From: Dendrobium chrysotoxum
Taxonomy: Eukaryota; Streptophyta; Magnoliopsida; Asparagales; Orchidaceae
Length of the DNA stretch: 64,000 nucleotides
Assembly (NCBI GenBank): GCA_019925795.1
Contig: CM034301.1
Span: 42,805,783-42,869,782 of the forward strand
Direction: 5' to 3'
How positions within the stretch are numbered: the stretch's first letter is position 1; each line of letters starts with the position of its first letter. Shown in pieces: positions 61,201 through 62,639 of the stretch. Below the pieces are notes generated by a model that was not told the DNA's origin, did no database searches, and was given only the letters and a program-made list of their open reading frames with translations. Both the position numbers and the translations under genes were made by a program.

Positions 61201-61662
61201 GCCATTTGAGTGCAGTAGAGGGCTTGCCATAGTAGAAACTCATCTGATATTTCATTACTAAGATCCAACCAGAGTTAATATAATAGCTCTTGCCTGACAG
61301 TTAAAAATATTCCAGCTGCACCTACCTCCTAAATATCTCGTTTTTTAATTAGATTCATGATCAACTCTGATACTTTTCTTCTTCTAAGGTTCTGTCCTAA
61401 ATGCAAGGAGCAAAGGCAGGCCAGCAAAAAGTTGGATTTATGGAGGCTTCCTGAGGTTCTTGTTATTCATTTGAAGAGATTCTCTTTCAGTCGGTCTACT
61501 AAGCAAAAGTTGGAAACTTTTGTCAACTTCCCCATTCATGACCTTGATTTGACCGATTATCTTGCCAACAAAAGTAACTCTCAGCGTCAAACTTATGAGC
61601 TGTATGCATTGAGCAATCACTATGGAAGCATGGCAAGTGGACATTATACGGCACATATAAAG
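1224..61662 (+). CDS. UBP5: Ubiquitin carboxyl-terminal hydrolase, UBP5-like (partial gene, 11 exons)
   Basis: This gene encodes a deubiquitinating cysteine protease of the plant DUSP-USP group, which removes ubiquitin from proteins. Eleven exons were joined by hand; every intron is GT-AG, phases match and no stop interrupts the 845 codons. Domain order is: end of the DUSP domain (RWWQSW to YGGGPTLPRK); a ubiquitin-like domain (SIEVYPLRLQLLL to IWDYYGHQK); a Ser-rich linker; the Cys box GLLNLGNTCFMNSAIQCL; a zinc-finger pair (CPVC, later CPKC); a long acidic insert; and the His box NHYGSMASGHYTAHIK. From memory the closest family member is Arabidopsis UBP5 (about 920 residues), so about 60 N-terminal and 40-50 C-terminal residues, including the last catalytic Asp/Asn, should lie outside the window. 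Four introns exceed 5 kb because of transposons. The subtype assignment to UBP5 is from memory; USP membership is certain from the motifs. Confidence 0.9.
1476..2092 (+). other. Start of 17.8-kb intron, nothing recognised
   Basis: AT-rich intron after donor GTGAGT. I see no coding or repeat signal before the TA tract. Confidence 0.5.
2093..2175. repeat. (TA)n microsatellite
   Basis: A pure TA dinucleotide run of 83 bases. The reading frame of Ile-Tyr repeats through it is not a gene. Confidence 0.95.
2862..3400. repeat. GC-rich minisatellite, about 32-bp unit
   Basis: About 17 diverged copies of a unit like GGACCGTAGTCGGCGGGCGA plus CGGTGGTCGGAG stand head to tail. Start-to-start spacing is mostly 32 bp (for example 3252 to 3284), with one wider gap near 3080-3124. 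Because 32 is not a multiple of 3, long open frames through it cycle through three peptide versions and are not genes. Confidence 0.9.
3401..3610 (-). promoter_or_regulatory. Possible minus-strand LTR promoter next to minisatellite
   Basis: Read on the minus strand, the block near 3466-3482 contains TCTATAAATAGACTCCC, a good TATA box. Transcription from it would run into the minisatellite. The overall look, with GAGAGAGCTC and CCCCAGTC nearby, is that of a degraded LTR. No LTR end was found. Confidence 0.35.
3961..6317. other. Unassigned repeat-rich intron stretch
   Basis: No coding similarity was recognised. The stretch contains three diverged copies of an about 112-bp unit (4740-5010), repeated GTGCATTTG-type phrases (5340-5700), and a block (5640-5790) also present near 54890-55015. 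It is probably old transposon sequence. Confidence 0.4.
4740..5010. repeat. Diverged tandem repeat, about 112-bp unit, 2-3 copies
   Basis: TCAACATGGCCATCAT, TCAACATGACCATCAT and TCAACATGATCATCAT recur near 4752, 4863 and 4976. Each is followed by related text (GAAGTAATTTTAAATAT, GAGGTTATTTTAAAAAT, ...). Spacing is about 111-113 bp. Confidence 0.7.
6318..8148 (-). repeat. 3' LTR of CRM element 1
   Basis: A complete LTR of 1831 bp, on the + strand starting TGATGTAGTAC and ending GTCCTCATCA (terminal TGATG/CATCA inverted repeat). A TATA-like sequence is near 7926-7940. A sense ORF of about 103 codons (6708-7019) lies downstream of it in element direction. G-rich on the + strand at 7560-7770. 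Confidence 0.93.
6708..7019 (-). CDS. ORF inside the LTR of CRM element 1 (3' copy)
   Basis: A 103-codon ORF in element sense begins MEARPWDSGLVLDDQ and contains VLRSPFFDVGFGYETTVEEY, a run of acidic and hydrophobic residues, then KWITVGRF. It is the same ORF as in the other LTR, shortened at the end by one G-to-A change that makes a stop. Comparable peptides beginning MADP occur in two other LTRs of the window, which suggests a protein that has been under selection. No known domain was recognised. Confidence 0.55.
   Translation of the reverse strand: MEARPWDSGLVLDDQDNIDVLRSPFFDVGFGYETTVEEYLERIHITLVDTLDDQRAKGKWITVGRFTPAIPPTTSFFSFKGYFNRLLHIITGTLGNSKEFIRR
8149..8174 (-). promoter_or_regulatory. 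Polypurine-type tract beside the 3' LTR of CRM element 1
   Basis: The 26 bases between the pol stop and the LTR read on the minus strand end in ACCCCGGGAGAA directly before the LTR, the expected place for plus-strand priming. The same block (CCCGGGGAGAA) sits beside the LTR of CRM element 2. Confidence 0.6.
8175..10928 (-). CDS. pol: Pol polyprotein (RT, RNase H, integrase, chromodomain)
   Basis: A 917-codon open frame. Reverse transcriptase comes first, with the catalytic YFDD at about residues 145-148. RNase H follows at about 285-400 (FEVTCDASGVGIGGVLSQEG, then AADALSR). The integrase HHCC zinc domain is at about 470-520 (CHTCQLAK) and its core shows MDFILGLP, SDRDVKF and HPQTDGQTEVVNR, supplying D, D and E. 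The C-terminal chromodomain reads HRYLIRWRGKPESEDTWL. Residue 87 is Glu where Gly is usual in SGYHQIR. The frame continues upstream without a stop to 11132, so the ATG at 10928 is only the first Met; the true pol begins in the gag-pol frame. Confidence 0.95.
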   Translation of the reverse strand: MNPTEHAELKKQVDELLQRGFIKESLSPSAVPALLTPKKDGSWRMCVDSRAINKITVKYRFPIPRLDDMLDMMTGATLFSKIDLKSEYHQIRIRPGDEWKTAFKTKDGLYEWLVMPFGLSNAPSTFMRIMTQVLRPFMGKFVVVYFDDILIYSHSVEQHLDHLQQVCSVLRKEQLYANPKKCTFLVDRVIFLGFIVSAQGVSADPEKVKAIIEWPLPQNIREVRSFHGLATFYRRFIRNFSTIVSPITDCLKKGDFHWTPAATRAFDEIKKKMVEAPVMRLPDFSKIFEVTCDASGVGIGGVLSQEGHPVAYFSEKLNDIRQRYSTYDKEFYAVIQSLRYWRHYLLPQEFVIFSDHEALRYINSQKKLNARHGRWVEFLQEYTYTLRHKAGVENKAADALSRRMMTATELKAEVVGFDQIKRDYLDYPDFKETYSLLSTGSLRLVDDFLLEDGYLFKAQKLCIPGTSLREFLVWELHAGGLAGHFGRDKTIEAVEYRFFWPSLKRDVGRMVSRCHTCQLAKQRKQNTGLYTPLPIPSCPWQDVSMDFILGLPKTIRRNDAIYVVVDRFSKMAHFIPCSKTSDASHIAKLYFNEVVRLHGLPKTIVSDRDVKFTSYFWKILWMKLGTKLQFSTAFHPQTDGQTEVVNRSLGNLLRSLVDEHIKDWDSILPTAEFAYNNSVNRTTGLSPSEIVYGFKPRQPLDLIPMCPRYRISESASSFASHMHELHKEIAQQIEKSNNDYKLHADLKRKFKTFDVGDSVMVRIRPERFPQGTVKKLHAKSAGPFKIIKKINDNAYVVDLPAEFNINPSFNIEDLVAYEGPDFNPPNPLIQHPCVNPPCEIPNLPPLPDIPKSPMAEKVDAILSDEVISTREGGRHRYLIRWRGKPESEDTWLDREELQQVDPDALEIYDSTRATYST
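11133..12857 (-). CDS. gag: Gag and protease region of CRM element 1
   Basis: A 574-codon ORF begins MDPEQLGRTLDLLVGQM. It has an N-terminal coiled coil (about 1-50), a Retrotrans_gag domain (about 100-260, with DDYLIRCKG), a Pro/Thr-rich linker, and the zinc knuckle CFRCQGYGHIASQC. It ends in an aspartic protease-like region with VDSGSCINAVSS (DSG, not DTG). It ends in TGA at 11133-11135, and the same frame goes straight on into pol (GAPLYALVGREI). The second CRM element reads through this position, so the stop is probably a mutation or a readthrough point. Confidence 0.93.
   Translation of the reverse strand: MDPEQLGRTLDLLVGQMNNISQQLKENQADLAELRRNTTERFDTLERAREHPIPYTPSRPPSMYGDDTYPDERQHRANHRTPHYGHDPRHDPDIPLIKNIKVDAPTFDGTLDPQLFLDWVKGMDSFFKWYNISEARKVSFAEMKLTSRASQFWSNLESLREARNDYPINDWPSMKRELKQKYLPPSYFPRLLDRWNRLTQGNKPVKEYIASFDDYLIRCKGETSTTPAQILSMFRTGLREDLRNELFARNVTTLENAYSLVLDLEETRSQHPSHSHDSRPSYRPSGSATPHSTTARPTPGNVTRPPTGHPTPRPDFRNKPPTPDTPRSSPGTKCFRCQGYGHIASQCSSPYKVSIIEEITEEDFEPEVDQVHQVEEEGDFFEEDNDTAALHCLQKLDTSPICVVRCALSHPVNSDDWRRTSIFHTYTKIKDKNCKVIVDSGSCINAVSSSMVSKLNLSVVPHPNPYKVAWVNSTALEVKERSLVPISFATYKENVWCDVLIMDVGQILLGRLWIFDNDVHIYGRSNTCVFEHAGKKIKLLPSQPRVKEEPKPHPLKSKKGLNLVTAKVLNSEIT
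12858..13204 (-). other. Untranslated leader of CRM element 1
   Basis: About 350 bases between the primer-binding site and the gag ATG. No ORF or clear structure recognised. Confidence 0.6.
13205..13216 (-). promoter_or_regulatory. Primer-binding site (initiator Met tRNA)
   Basis: GCTCTGATACCA on the + strand, TGGTATCAGAGC in element sense, two bases from the LTR edge at 13219. It primes minus-strand DNA synthesis from tRNA-iMet. Confidence 0.9.
13219..14920 (-). repeat. 5' LTR of CRM element 1, truncated
   Basis: It matches 6318-8009 almost base for base, with about ten substitutions and a longer G run near 14660. It stops at AAAATAGGGA, after which unrelated sequence (TTTTTAGAGAGCTC) begins. 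The missing 139 bp would be the outermost U3, while the TATA-like region near 14837-14850 remains. Confidence 0.92.
13594..13920 (-). CDS. ORF inside the LTR of CRM element 1 (5' copy)
   Basis: A 108-codon ORF in the 5' LTR begins at the ATG at 13920. If transcription starts near the TATA-like site around 14840, this is the first sizeable ORF of the element RNA, ahead of the primer-binding site and gag. Conserved positions against the other LTRs are D.G...D.Q, S.FFD, (T/N)T(V/I)(E/D)(E/D)Y, and a W near residue 61. It could be a separate accessory protein, an N-terminal extension joined to gag by splicing, or a decaying relic. Confidence 0.6.
   Translation of the reverse strand: MEARPWDSGLVLDDQDNIDVLRSPFFDVGFGYETTVEEYLERIHITLVDTLDDQRAKGKWITVGRFTPAIPPTTSFFSFKGYFNRLLHIITGTLGNSKEFIRRRFLSQ
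14921..17208. mobile_element. Probable LTR-type remnant ending GGGGCATCACA
   Basis: The block ends at 17208 in GGGGCATCACA. Its reverse complement (TGTGATGCCCCAGAATCTAA) matches the start of another LTR-like block at 53042 in 17 of these 20 positions. Text near 16870-16920 (GCTGGGCTTTTTAGCTCATT, then GTCAAGGCAGAGG) is of a kind common in plant gypsy LTRs. A CT-rich tract is at 14928-14950. The other border and a target-site duplication were not found, so class and extent are uncertain. Confidence 0.4.
15706..15781 (+). mobile_element. 3' tail of an RTE-type LINE
   Basis: GACACAATGGAGAAAAAAGA, then TTCATGTAGCGGACCCCACG, then TAGTGGGACAAAGGCTTGAT and GTTGTTGTA match the reverse complement of the 3' ends of the LINEs at 21909 and 40498. 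It is a strongly 5'-truncated, + strand copy. Confidence 0.8.
17209..19312 (+). other. Intron sequence before exon b
   Basis: No coding or transposon signal recognised apart from a CT microsatellite at 18525-18556. It may be original host intron. Confidence 0.4.
18525..18556. repeat. CT microsatellite
   Basis: Two near-perfect CT runs interrupted by TT. Confidence 0.85.
19313..19457 (+). CDS. UBP5: UBP5-like exon b (end of DUSP, start of UBL)
   Basis: The acceptor is GATGGCAG and the first base G completes Trp. The reading is YGGGPTLPRKTINSGLSQTD followed by SIEVYPLRLQLLLTPKRGQ, ending with Lys-Lys before GTTATG. It finishes the DUSP domain and opens the ubiquitin-like domain. The 17.8-kb intron before it carries the first CRM element. 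Confidence 0.92.
19699..19758 (+). CDS. UBP5: UBP5-like exon c (UBL)
   Basis: A 20-codon exon between CTTCTGCAG and GTAAGG reads ETVRELHRKACEVFDL. It lies in phase 0 on both sides. It is the helix of the ubiquitin-like domain. Extending to the later GT (GTATTG) would put the next exon out of frame, so the earlier GTAAGG donor is the right one. Confidence 0.9.
19829..19924 (+). CDS. UBP5: UBP5-like exon d (UBL)
   Basis: A phase-0 exon of 32 codons after ACCTACAG reads VCIWDYYGHQKHDLMNDMEK and ends MDQD before GTGAGT. It is the last part of the ubiquitin-like domain. The intron before it is only 70 bp; the one after it is 16.6 kb. Confidence 0.92.
20001..20341 (-). repeat. 3' LTR of copia element
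   Basis: It starts TGTAGAAAAGTAGG and ends GGCTCCACGGCA. The next bases, TACCCCCACTCAAACTGG, are the purine tract seen from the other strand. It shares TGTAGAAAA, GTAGAAAA and GACTCCT in order with the sequence right of the primer-binding site at 26697. Confidence 0.75.
20342..21890 (-). pseudogene. Copia RNase H and reverse transcriptase remnant
   Basis: Minus-strand translation gives RNase H-like text (GYTNADYAGSLVTRRST, with EYRTFIGGNLIT) around 20640-20810. Further up it gives a reverse transcriptase active-site block (YLEDIIITGDDNEEKES) around 21190-21260, where Leu-Glu replaces the usual Val-Asp. Frames are broken by stops and shifts. Confidence 0.75.
21909..22805 (-). mobile_element. 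RTE-type LINE, 5' truncated, with 18-bp target duplication
   Basis: TGTAAGGAATATTTTATA occurs at 21891-21908 and again at 22806-22823, marking the insertion exactly. The 3' end (low coordinates) carries CAACAACAACAACATCAAGC, the RTE tail. Minus-strand ORFs (22880-22221, then 22184-21939) give the RT block MLFADDILLVDKSRE and the C-terminal PKKTWLENIRNDL, with a single stop between them. It inserted into the copia element. Confidence 0.92.
22824..24250 (-). pseudogene. Copia integrase remnant
   Basis: On the minus strand 23602-23396 reads with QQNGVAERKN-like text in broken form (LLNKMEWYKRKNHHLRKVTR, HNQVPK). Near 23150-23240 is PRALKCIFIRYLSTKKGYK, the copia integrase C-terminal block. The region is frameshifted throughout. 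Confidence 0.7.
24250..25750. mobile_element. Insertion of unknown class inside the copia element
   Basis: The stretch is rich in A and C on the + strand (AAACAGCCAC repeats) and unlike the AT-rich copia flanks. It contains a tandem duplication of about 83 bp (25198-25350). It separates copia integrase and gag remnants, so it is probably a later insertion, perhaps a solo LTR. No borders or target duplication were identified. Confidence 0.4.
25198..25345. repeat. 83-bp tandem duplication
   Basis: TGGGAAGGAACCGAAGAGGC followed by AAATCAGCAACCAAGGCAGC starts at 25198 and recurs at 25281 with few changes. Confidence 0.85.
26300..26640 (-). pseudogene. Copia gag remnant
   Basis: The minus strand reads SYRLNKRNYLKWSQNVKAFL, then KKLELWDEANSMI, the N-terminal gag block of plant copia elements. 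It lies just inside the primer-binding site GCTCTGATATCA (26685-26696). Confidence 0.75.
26786..27429. other. Intron sequence between copia and solo LTR
   Basis: AT-rich with a G11 run at about 26978. Nothing else recognised. Confidence 0.4.
28679..29971 (-). repeat. 3' LTR of CRM element 2
   Basis: It starts TGATGTGAAAC and ends GTCCTTATTA (mutated CATCA). It contains the MADPEVDHG peptide ORF on the minus strand at 29041-29249. Relative to the right LTR it lacks about 460 bp after position 29646. Confidence 0.88.
29030..29249 (-). pseudogene. LTR-embedded ORF of CRM element 2
   Basis: From ATG at 29249 the minus strand reads MADPEVDHGFAYDSQG, then a TAA, then VNILQSPFFDPN and further EDTVDDYVDRILFNLAEIID and GQWQIIG. 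It aligns with the LTR ORF of CRM element 1 without gaps over about 65 positions. One stop breaks it. Confidence 0.6.
29926..33119 (-). pseudogene. Pol remnant of CRM element 2
   Basis: Minus-strand pieces run in order. 33076-32768 is the link before RT (GKKIKLLPSQP, LGSPLYALVAREV). 32729-31723 is RT and RNase H, with stops and a deletion of the YFDD side near 32290-32340. 31419-31129 is the zinc part of integrase, ending CPW and a stop. 31119-29926 is a 397-codon open piece with the integrase core (MDFFLGLP, SDRDVKF, HPQTDGQTEV) and chromodomain (RYLVQWKGKLETENTW). The last ORF runs into the LTR. Confidence 0.88.
33131..33942 (-). repeat. 5' LTR of CRM element 2, partial
   Basis: It begins abruptly at GACTTTAATTAGTGATTG, which equals the left LTR from 29611, and ends GTCCGCATCA before the TTTCG duplication. 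It holds a GC-rich stretch absent from the left LTR. Confidence 0.85.
34782..34997. mobile_element. Mutator-type MITE, 216 bp
   Basis: The terminal inverted repeat is GAGAAATTATTACGTGCG at the left and its reverse complement at the right. It is flanked by CTTGAAGAT (34773-34781) and CTTGAAGGT (34998-35006), a 9-bp duplication with one mismatch. GTATTGGCCATGTGT is repeated inside. There is no coding capacity. Confidence 0.88.
35007..36527 (+). other. Intron sequence before exon e, nothing recognised
   Basis: AT-rich, with no repeat border or similarity seen. It is probably original host intron. Confidence 0.4.
36528..36947 (+). CDS. UBP5: UBP5-like exon e (linker and catalytic Cys box)
   Basis: This exon has 140 codons, phase 0, from ILVEVLGDCNG to NPLGMV, with acceptor AACAG and donor GTAAGT. 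A low-complexity Ser-rich linker precedes the USP catalytic core. The catalytic cysteine is in GLLNLGNTCFMNSAIQCL, and the next residues, VHTPEFARYF, are typical of the family. Confidence 0.95.
37157..37705. mobile_element. hAT-type MITE, 549 bp
   Basis: The ends are CAGGGGCGGAAC and, reversed, CAGGCGCGGAAC (11 of 12). The 8-bp duplication CTTCCGAC stands at 37149-37156 and 37706-37713. Subterminal GGGGGGCAA / TTGCCCCCC blocks extend the inverted repeat. A TA run is at about 37198-37236. It has no transposase. Confidence 0.92.
38122..40395 (-). mobile_element. Ty3/gypsy fragment with LTR (third gypsy family)
   Basis: The LTR (38122-39721) starts TGATACG and ends CGTATCA, and was enlarged by a Mutator-like insertion; the LTR proper is about 530 bp. 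CTCCCCCCCAAAAGTG right after it is a purine tract on the minus strand. The interior is minus-strand pol: 40212-39955 gives GDKVYLKPRPYRQKTLAWRR and SSSIHQVFHMSQLRRV (integrase C-terminus). From about 40395 to 40240 it reads GGLLQPLALQEKV, then TIDFIEVLPKSKGYSTILVI (integrase core start), fused to a second copy of the C-terminal text. The right border is not defined. Confidence 0.75.
38574..39634. mobile_element. Mutator-like element inside the gypsy LTR
   Basis: GGCCGAAACC occurs at 38564-38573 and 39635-39644, a 9-10-bp duplication. The ends are inverted relatives: AATATTTTAAAAACCGGACC at the left, and AAGGTTGTGAAAATCGGGCC when the right end is reversed. The GC-rich ends carry many AACCGG/CCGGTT motifs and the middle is very AT-rich. 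There is no transposase. Confidence 0.82.
40498..41968 (-). mobile_element. RTE-type LINE with 14-bp target duplication
   Basis: TATTAAGATATCTT stands at 40484-40497 and 41969-41982. The tail ACAACAACAACAACATCAAG is at the low end. Minus-strand ORFs 41889-41491 (RT start, IFIDLEKAYDKVPKEVLWRV) and 41457-40519 (MLFADDILLVDKTREGVEGK, ending near PKKTWLENIRNDL) are in one frame, split by one stop at about 41488. It is 5' truncated and lacks the endonuclease. Confidence 0.93.
41983..42408 (+). other. Intron sequence before exon f
   Basis: Nothing recognised. Confidence 0.4.
42409..42549 (+). CDS. UBP5: UBP5-like exon f (USP core)
   Basis: This exon has 47 codons, phase 0, after GATGTGTAG. It reads GELAMAFGDLLRKLWGPG to FSGYNQHDSQ and ends before GTTTTA. 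The QFSGYNQHDSQE block, with Glu from the next exon, is a classic USP signature near the active site. Confidence 0.93.
42625..42795 (+). CDS. UBP5: UBP5-like exon g (USP core)
   Basis: This exon has 57 codons, phase 0. It reads ELLAFLLDGLHEDLNRVK, then RPDEEVADEYWANHIARN, and ends VDVCQ before GTACTG. LLAFLLDGLHEDLNR is a conserved USP block. A 75-bp intron separates it from exon f. Confidence 0.94.
42796..43623 (+). other. Intron sequence after exon g
   Basis: T-rich intron; no element recognised. Confidence 0.4.
43624..44270. mobile_element. hAT-like non-autonomous element, 647 bp
   Basis: The left end TAGGGTTGTCAAAATCGGG and the reversed right end CAGGGGTGTCAATATTTGAC form imperfect inverted repeats. 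Beyond these, GGGTTTCAGGTCG-type blocks recur inverted. The 8-bp flanks ACTGTAAC and GCTATAAC match in 6 of 8. The GC-rich core has no transposase. Confidence 0.7.
44271..45179 (+). other. Intron sequence before exon h
   Basis: AT-rich; nothing recognised. Confidence 0.4.
45180..45437 (+). CDS. UBP5: UBP5-like exon h (first half of zinc finger)
   Basis: This exon has 86 codons, phase 0. It begins GQYKSTLVCPVCRKVSVTFD and ends GGEKLILAE before GTTTGC. CPVC is the first Cys pair of the USP finger; DPFMYLSLPL is the conserved strand after it. Confidence 0.94.
45530..45675 (+). CDS. UBP5: UBP5-like exon i
   Basis: This exon starts IRDHKIHQFVEDP and ends in HRREE plus CC of a Pro codon before GTAAGT. 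The codon is completed by the A at 60056, giving REEP-EGNGS. The exon belongs to the insert between the two halves of the USP catalytic core. Confidence 0.9.
45676..46527 (+). other. Start of 14.4-kb intron, nothing recognised
   Basis: AT-rich intron after donor GTAAGT; no element border seen. Confidence 0.4.
46528..47290 (-). mobile_element. RTE-type LINE remnant
   Basis: TACAACAACAACATCAAGCC followed by the conserved ...CCACGTGGGGTCGGCTACAT is the same 3' end as in the two other LINEs. The body aligns through GGCCAACATTCTGTGCCATA, but with many indels and no usable frame. It is therefore the oldest of the three long copies. No clear target duplication. Confidence 0.85.
47291..49400 (-). 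pseudogene. Multi-exon remnant resembling a plant mobile domain gene
   Basis: Several minus-strand blocks look like exons. About 49390-48911 reads GYNPDIAARQFRLVQATPLD and later GSLPLSVPLEATSMAWAFLL, with one in-frame TAG at 49236-49238 and a donor GTACAT. About 48740-48570 reads HTFVDLPSSPISEQVVFDTL, with donor GTATGA. 48482-48369 reads SRLSLERQHREFVLKFTLGN and has AG and GT borders. 48287-48132 reads SSSPQFAHSDSTQIPSECN. About 47987-47400 ends in a coiled coil (MALLERRLELRV). ARQFGLVQ-like text is typical of plant mobile domain (PMD) proteins as I remember them. Not every exon join is in phase, so it is probably a decaying transposon-related gene. Confidence 0.5.
49401..49910. other. A-rich stretch, nothing recognised
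   Basis: Strongly A-rich on the + strand, with a poly-A-like stretch near 49412-49450. It may be leader sequence of the PMD-like unit. Confidence 0.35.
49911..50525. repeat. Array of about 13 irregular repeats with hairpin arms
   Basis: Units of the form GGGCTACTTTCAATGAAAGC followed by (C/G)(G/A)TAAGACCC recur about every 45-50 bp. Each contains a short inverted repeat whose arms change together: CTTTC-AAT-GAAAG, CTTCC-AAC-GGAAG, CTTC-TAAAT-GAAG. Spacing and loop vary. Confidence 0.75.
50526..50979. other. Unassigned sequence with a weak primer-site-like motif
   Basis: TTCTGATACTACT near 50890 resembles a mutated initiator Met primer-binding site for a minus-strand element to the left. The support is weak. 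Confidence 0.3.
50980..53041 (-). pseudogene. Decayed Ty3/gypsy pol
   Basis: The minus strand shows, in order, RT start (APGVIIPHRLAYQM near 53000), RNase H start (ELACDSSNIGICAVLSQNRH, 52639-52397), and an integrase end (AKFAYNRSTNQTIGCNPFEI near 51310-51390, then VYGQNP). All frames are shattered. It belongs to a different gypsy lineage from the CRM elements, judged by its sequence. No LTR or target duplication identified. Confidence 0.75.
53042..54850. mobile_element. LTR-like block
   Basis: It starts TGTTATGCCTCAAAATCTAA and ends TAGGGGCATACACA, roughly inverted ends. The start matches the reversed end of the block finishing at 17208. A CT-rich stretch lies at 54400-54450. Flanking pentamers (TCTAG, AATTT) do not match, so borders are tentative. 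Confidence 0.4.
54851..56703. other. Intron sequence with a repeat shared with 5640-5790
   Basis: 54890-55015 repeats phrases of 5640-5790 (GATGCATTTGCACAA, AATAGAGTTTGA, then CATGACTTGAAAA) in the same order and strand. A TA run is at 55311-55328. The rest is unassigned. Confidence 0.45.
56709..58577 (-). mobile_element. Solo LTR, CRM type
   Basis: This LTR of 1869 bp starts TGATGCAGGAC and ends TGCCCTCATCA. It is flanked by AGGAG (56704-56708 and 58578-58582). It shares the terminal TGATG/CATCA, GACTCGATCATGGCCATAGA and GATTTGGGTTTCTTA-like blocks with the CRM LTRs. A TATA-like GGGCTATAAATAGCCTC is at about 58330. It also has the LTR ORF (57090-57300). It arose by recombination between two LTRs of one insertion. 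Confidence 0.93.
57091..57300 (-). pseudogene. LTR-embedded ORF of the solo CRM LTR
   Basis: From ATG at 57300 the minus strand reads MADPDIDFGIV, a TAA, DEQGFVHILHSTFFDVN, then NTIEEYVESILDTLVQAIEE and VQWHIVSGS, ending in a stop. It aligns without gaps to the ORFs at 13594-13920 and 29030-29249 over about 65 residues. A single stop breaks it. Confidence 0.6.
58583..60055 (+). other. Intron sequence before exon j
   Basis: AT-rich with a C-rich patch at 59320-59500. Nothing recognised. Confidence 0.4.
60056..60628 (+). CDS. UBP5: UBP5-like exon j (acidic insert)
   Basis: The acceptor is TTTCTTAG and the first base A completes Pro. The 191 codons read EGNGSIKAWKPYGMPLIAPF, then an acidic and Ser-rich stretch, then INWYQKDFQNYDTRRLEILP and CLDAFLREEPLVPEDMW. 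The exon ends at TG before GTCAGT, with Trp completed by the next exon. The 14.4-kb intron before it holds many transposon remnants. Confidence 0.93.
60629..61388 (+). other. Intron between exons j and k
   Basis: 760 bp, donor GTCAGT, acceptor TTCTAAG. No transposon recognised. Confidence 0.6.
61389..61662 (+). CDS. UBP5: UBP5-like exon k (second zinc Cys pair and His box)
   Basis: After TTCTAAG the base G completes Trp, then the exon reads FCPKCKEQRQASKKLDLWRL, then PEVLVIHLKRFSFSR, and ends with the His box NHYGSMASGHYTAHIK before GTGAGC. The following exon, expected to carry the WYNFDD-type block, was not found up to 64000, so the gene continues past the window. Confidence 0.94.
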
Positions 61663-62153
61663 GTGAGCTTTTAGCTACCTCTTTGCTTAATGAGCTTGAT
61701 AATTACATATATCCTTCAAGTGAGTCTTGCGTTTCAAAGATTTCATTTGTAGAATTGTGCTAGTAATCAACTTGTAGTTTTAGGCATTGGGCAAATGAAC
61801 AACCCATCATCTTTGTCATTATTCATTGTTAGCCTTAACCCAACCTTAAGGGGTTGACTAACTCTAAACAAAGTCATCAATTCATACTAATGAAAGAAAG
61901 GGGCTGTCTTTTTGTTGAACTATGCATTCTTTAGCTAATGGATCATATACCTTCATTGTGGTTTCTTTATCGCCGTATATTCATTATATTTTCTCATTTC
62001 ATGCAACAAAATTTTTCATTTTTCGAATAGGATATTTTGTTTTATTTTTTGTATTATGATATTAATTATTGATCAATTTCATTATTTATCTTCTTATCTA
62101 GAGCTATTCAATGTGACAACCTCAAAATTTGATCGTGGTACATTTGAGATTAT
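61663..62153 (+). other. Intron after exon k
   Basis: AT-rich; the final exon is not found here. Confidence 0.5.
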
Positions 62154-62158
62154 GATTT

Positions 62159-62634
62159 TGTTAGGAAACAAATGTAGAAATTGTGGAAGGTTCAAGTAGG
62201 ATTTTGAGATAAATCCCTAGGCAAAAATACTAGGGAGCTTGATAATTGATAAAAACGTAGAAGAAAACAAATAAGATACAGTGGATCTTTAATTCAAGAG
62301 GAAGATCCGGCTCTCCCAATCTCTAAATGGGTGGCTAGAGCCCAAGCACCTAAGAGAAAACTCAGAAATCAGCAAATATATCACATAACCCTAATCCTAA
62401 TCCCTTCCCCCCTATTTAGAGAATGCAAATAAAAGCATAATTACTAAACAACCATTCCCTGAATAATTTCTCTCCTAAACCGCCCCTATTATTTGAATTT
62501 GTCATTAATGCATGGGCCCCTCCTATTCCCTGAATAGCAAGGGGCCGGCTGCTCCCCTGTTCCGCCTGGAATAAGCTAGGTCCCAGCCTTGGATTTGGGC
62601 CGGTTGGACTGGTCCATCTTGGACTGGTCTATCA
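62159..62634 (-). mobile_element. Solo LTR, 476 bp, same family as 94-580
   Basis: It starts TGTTAGGAAAC and ends TGGTCTATCA. It is flanked by GATTT at 62154-62158 and 62635-62639. It shares GATCTTTAATTCAAGAGG and GATCCGGCTCTCCCAA with the LTR at 94-580 in the same orientation. Confidence 0.9.
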
Positions 62635-62639
62635 GATTT

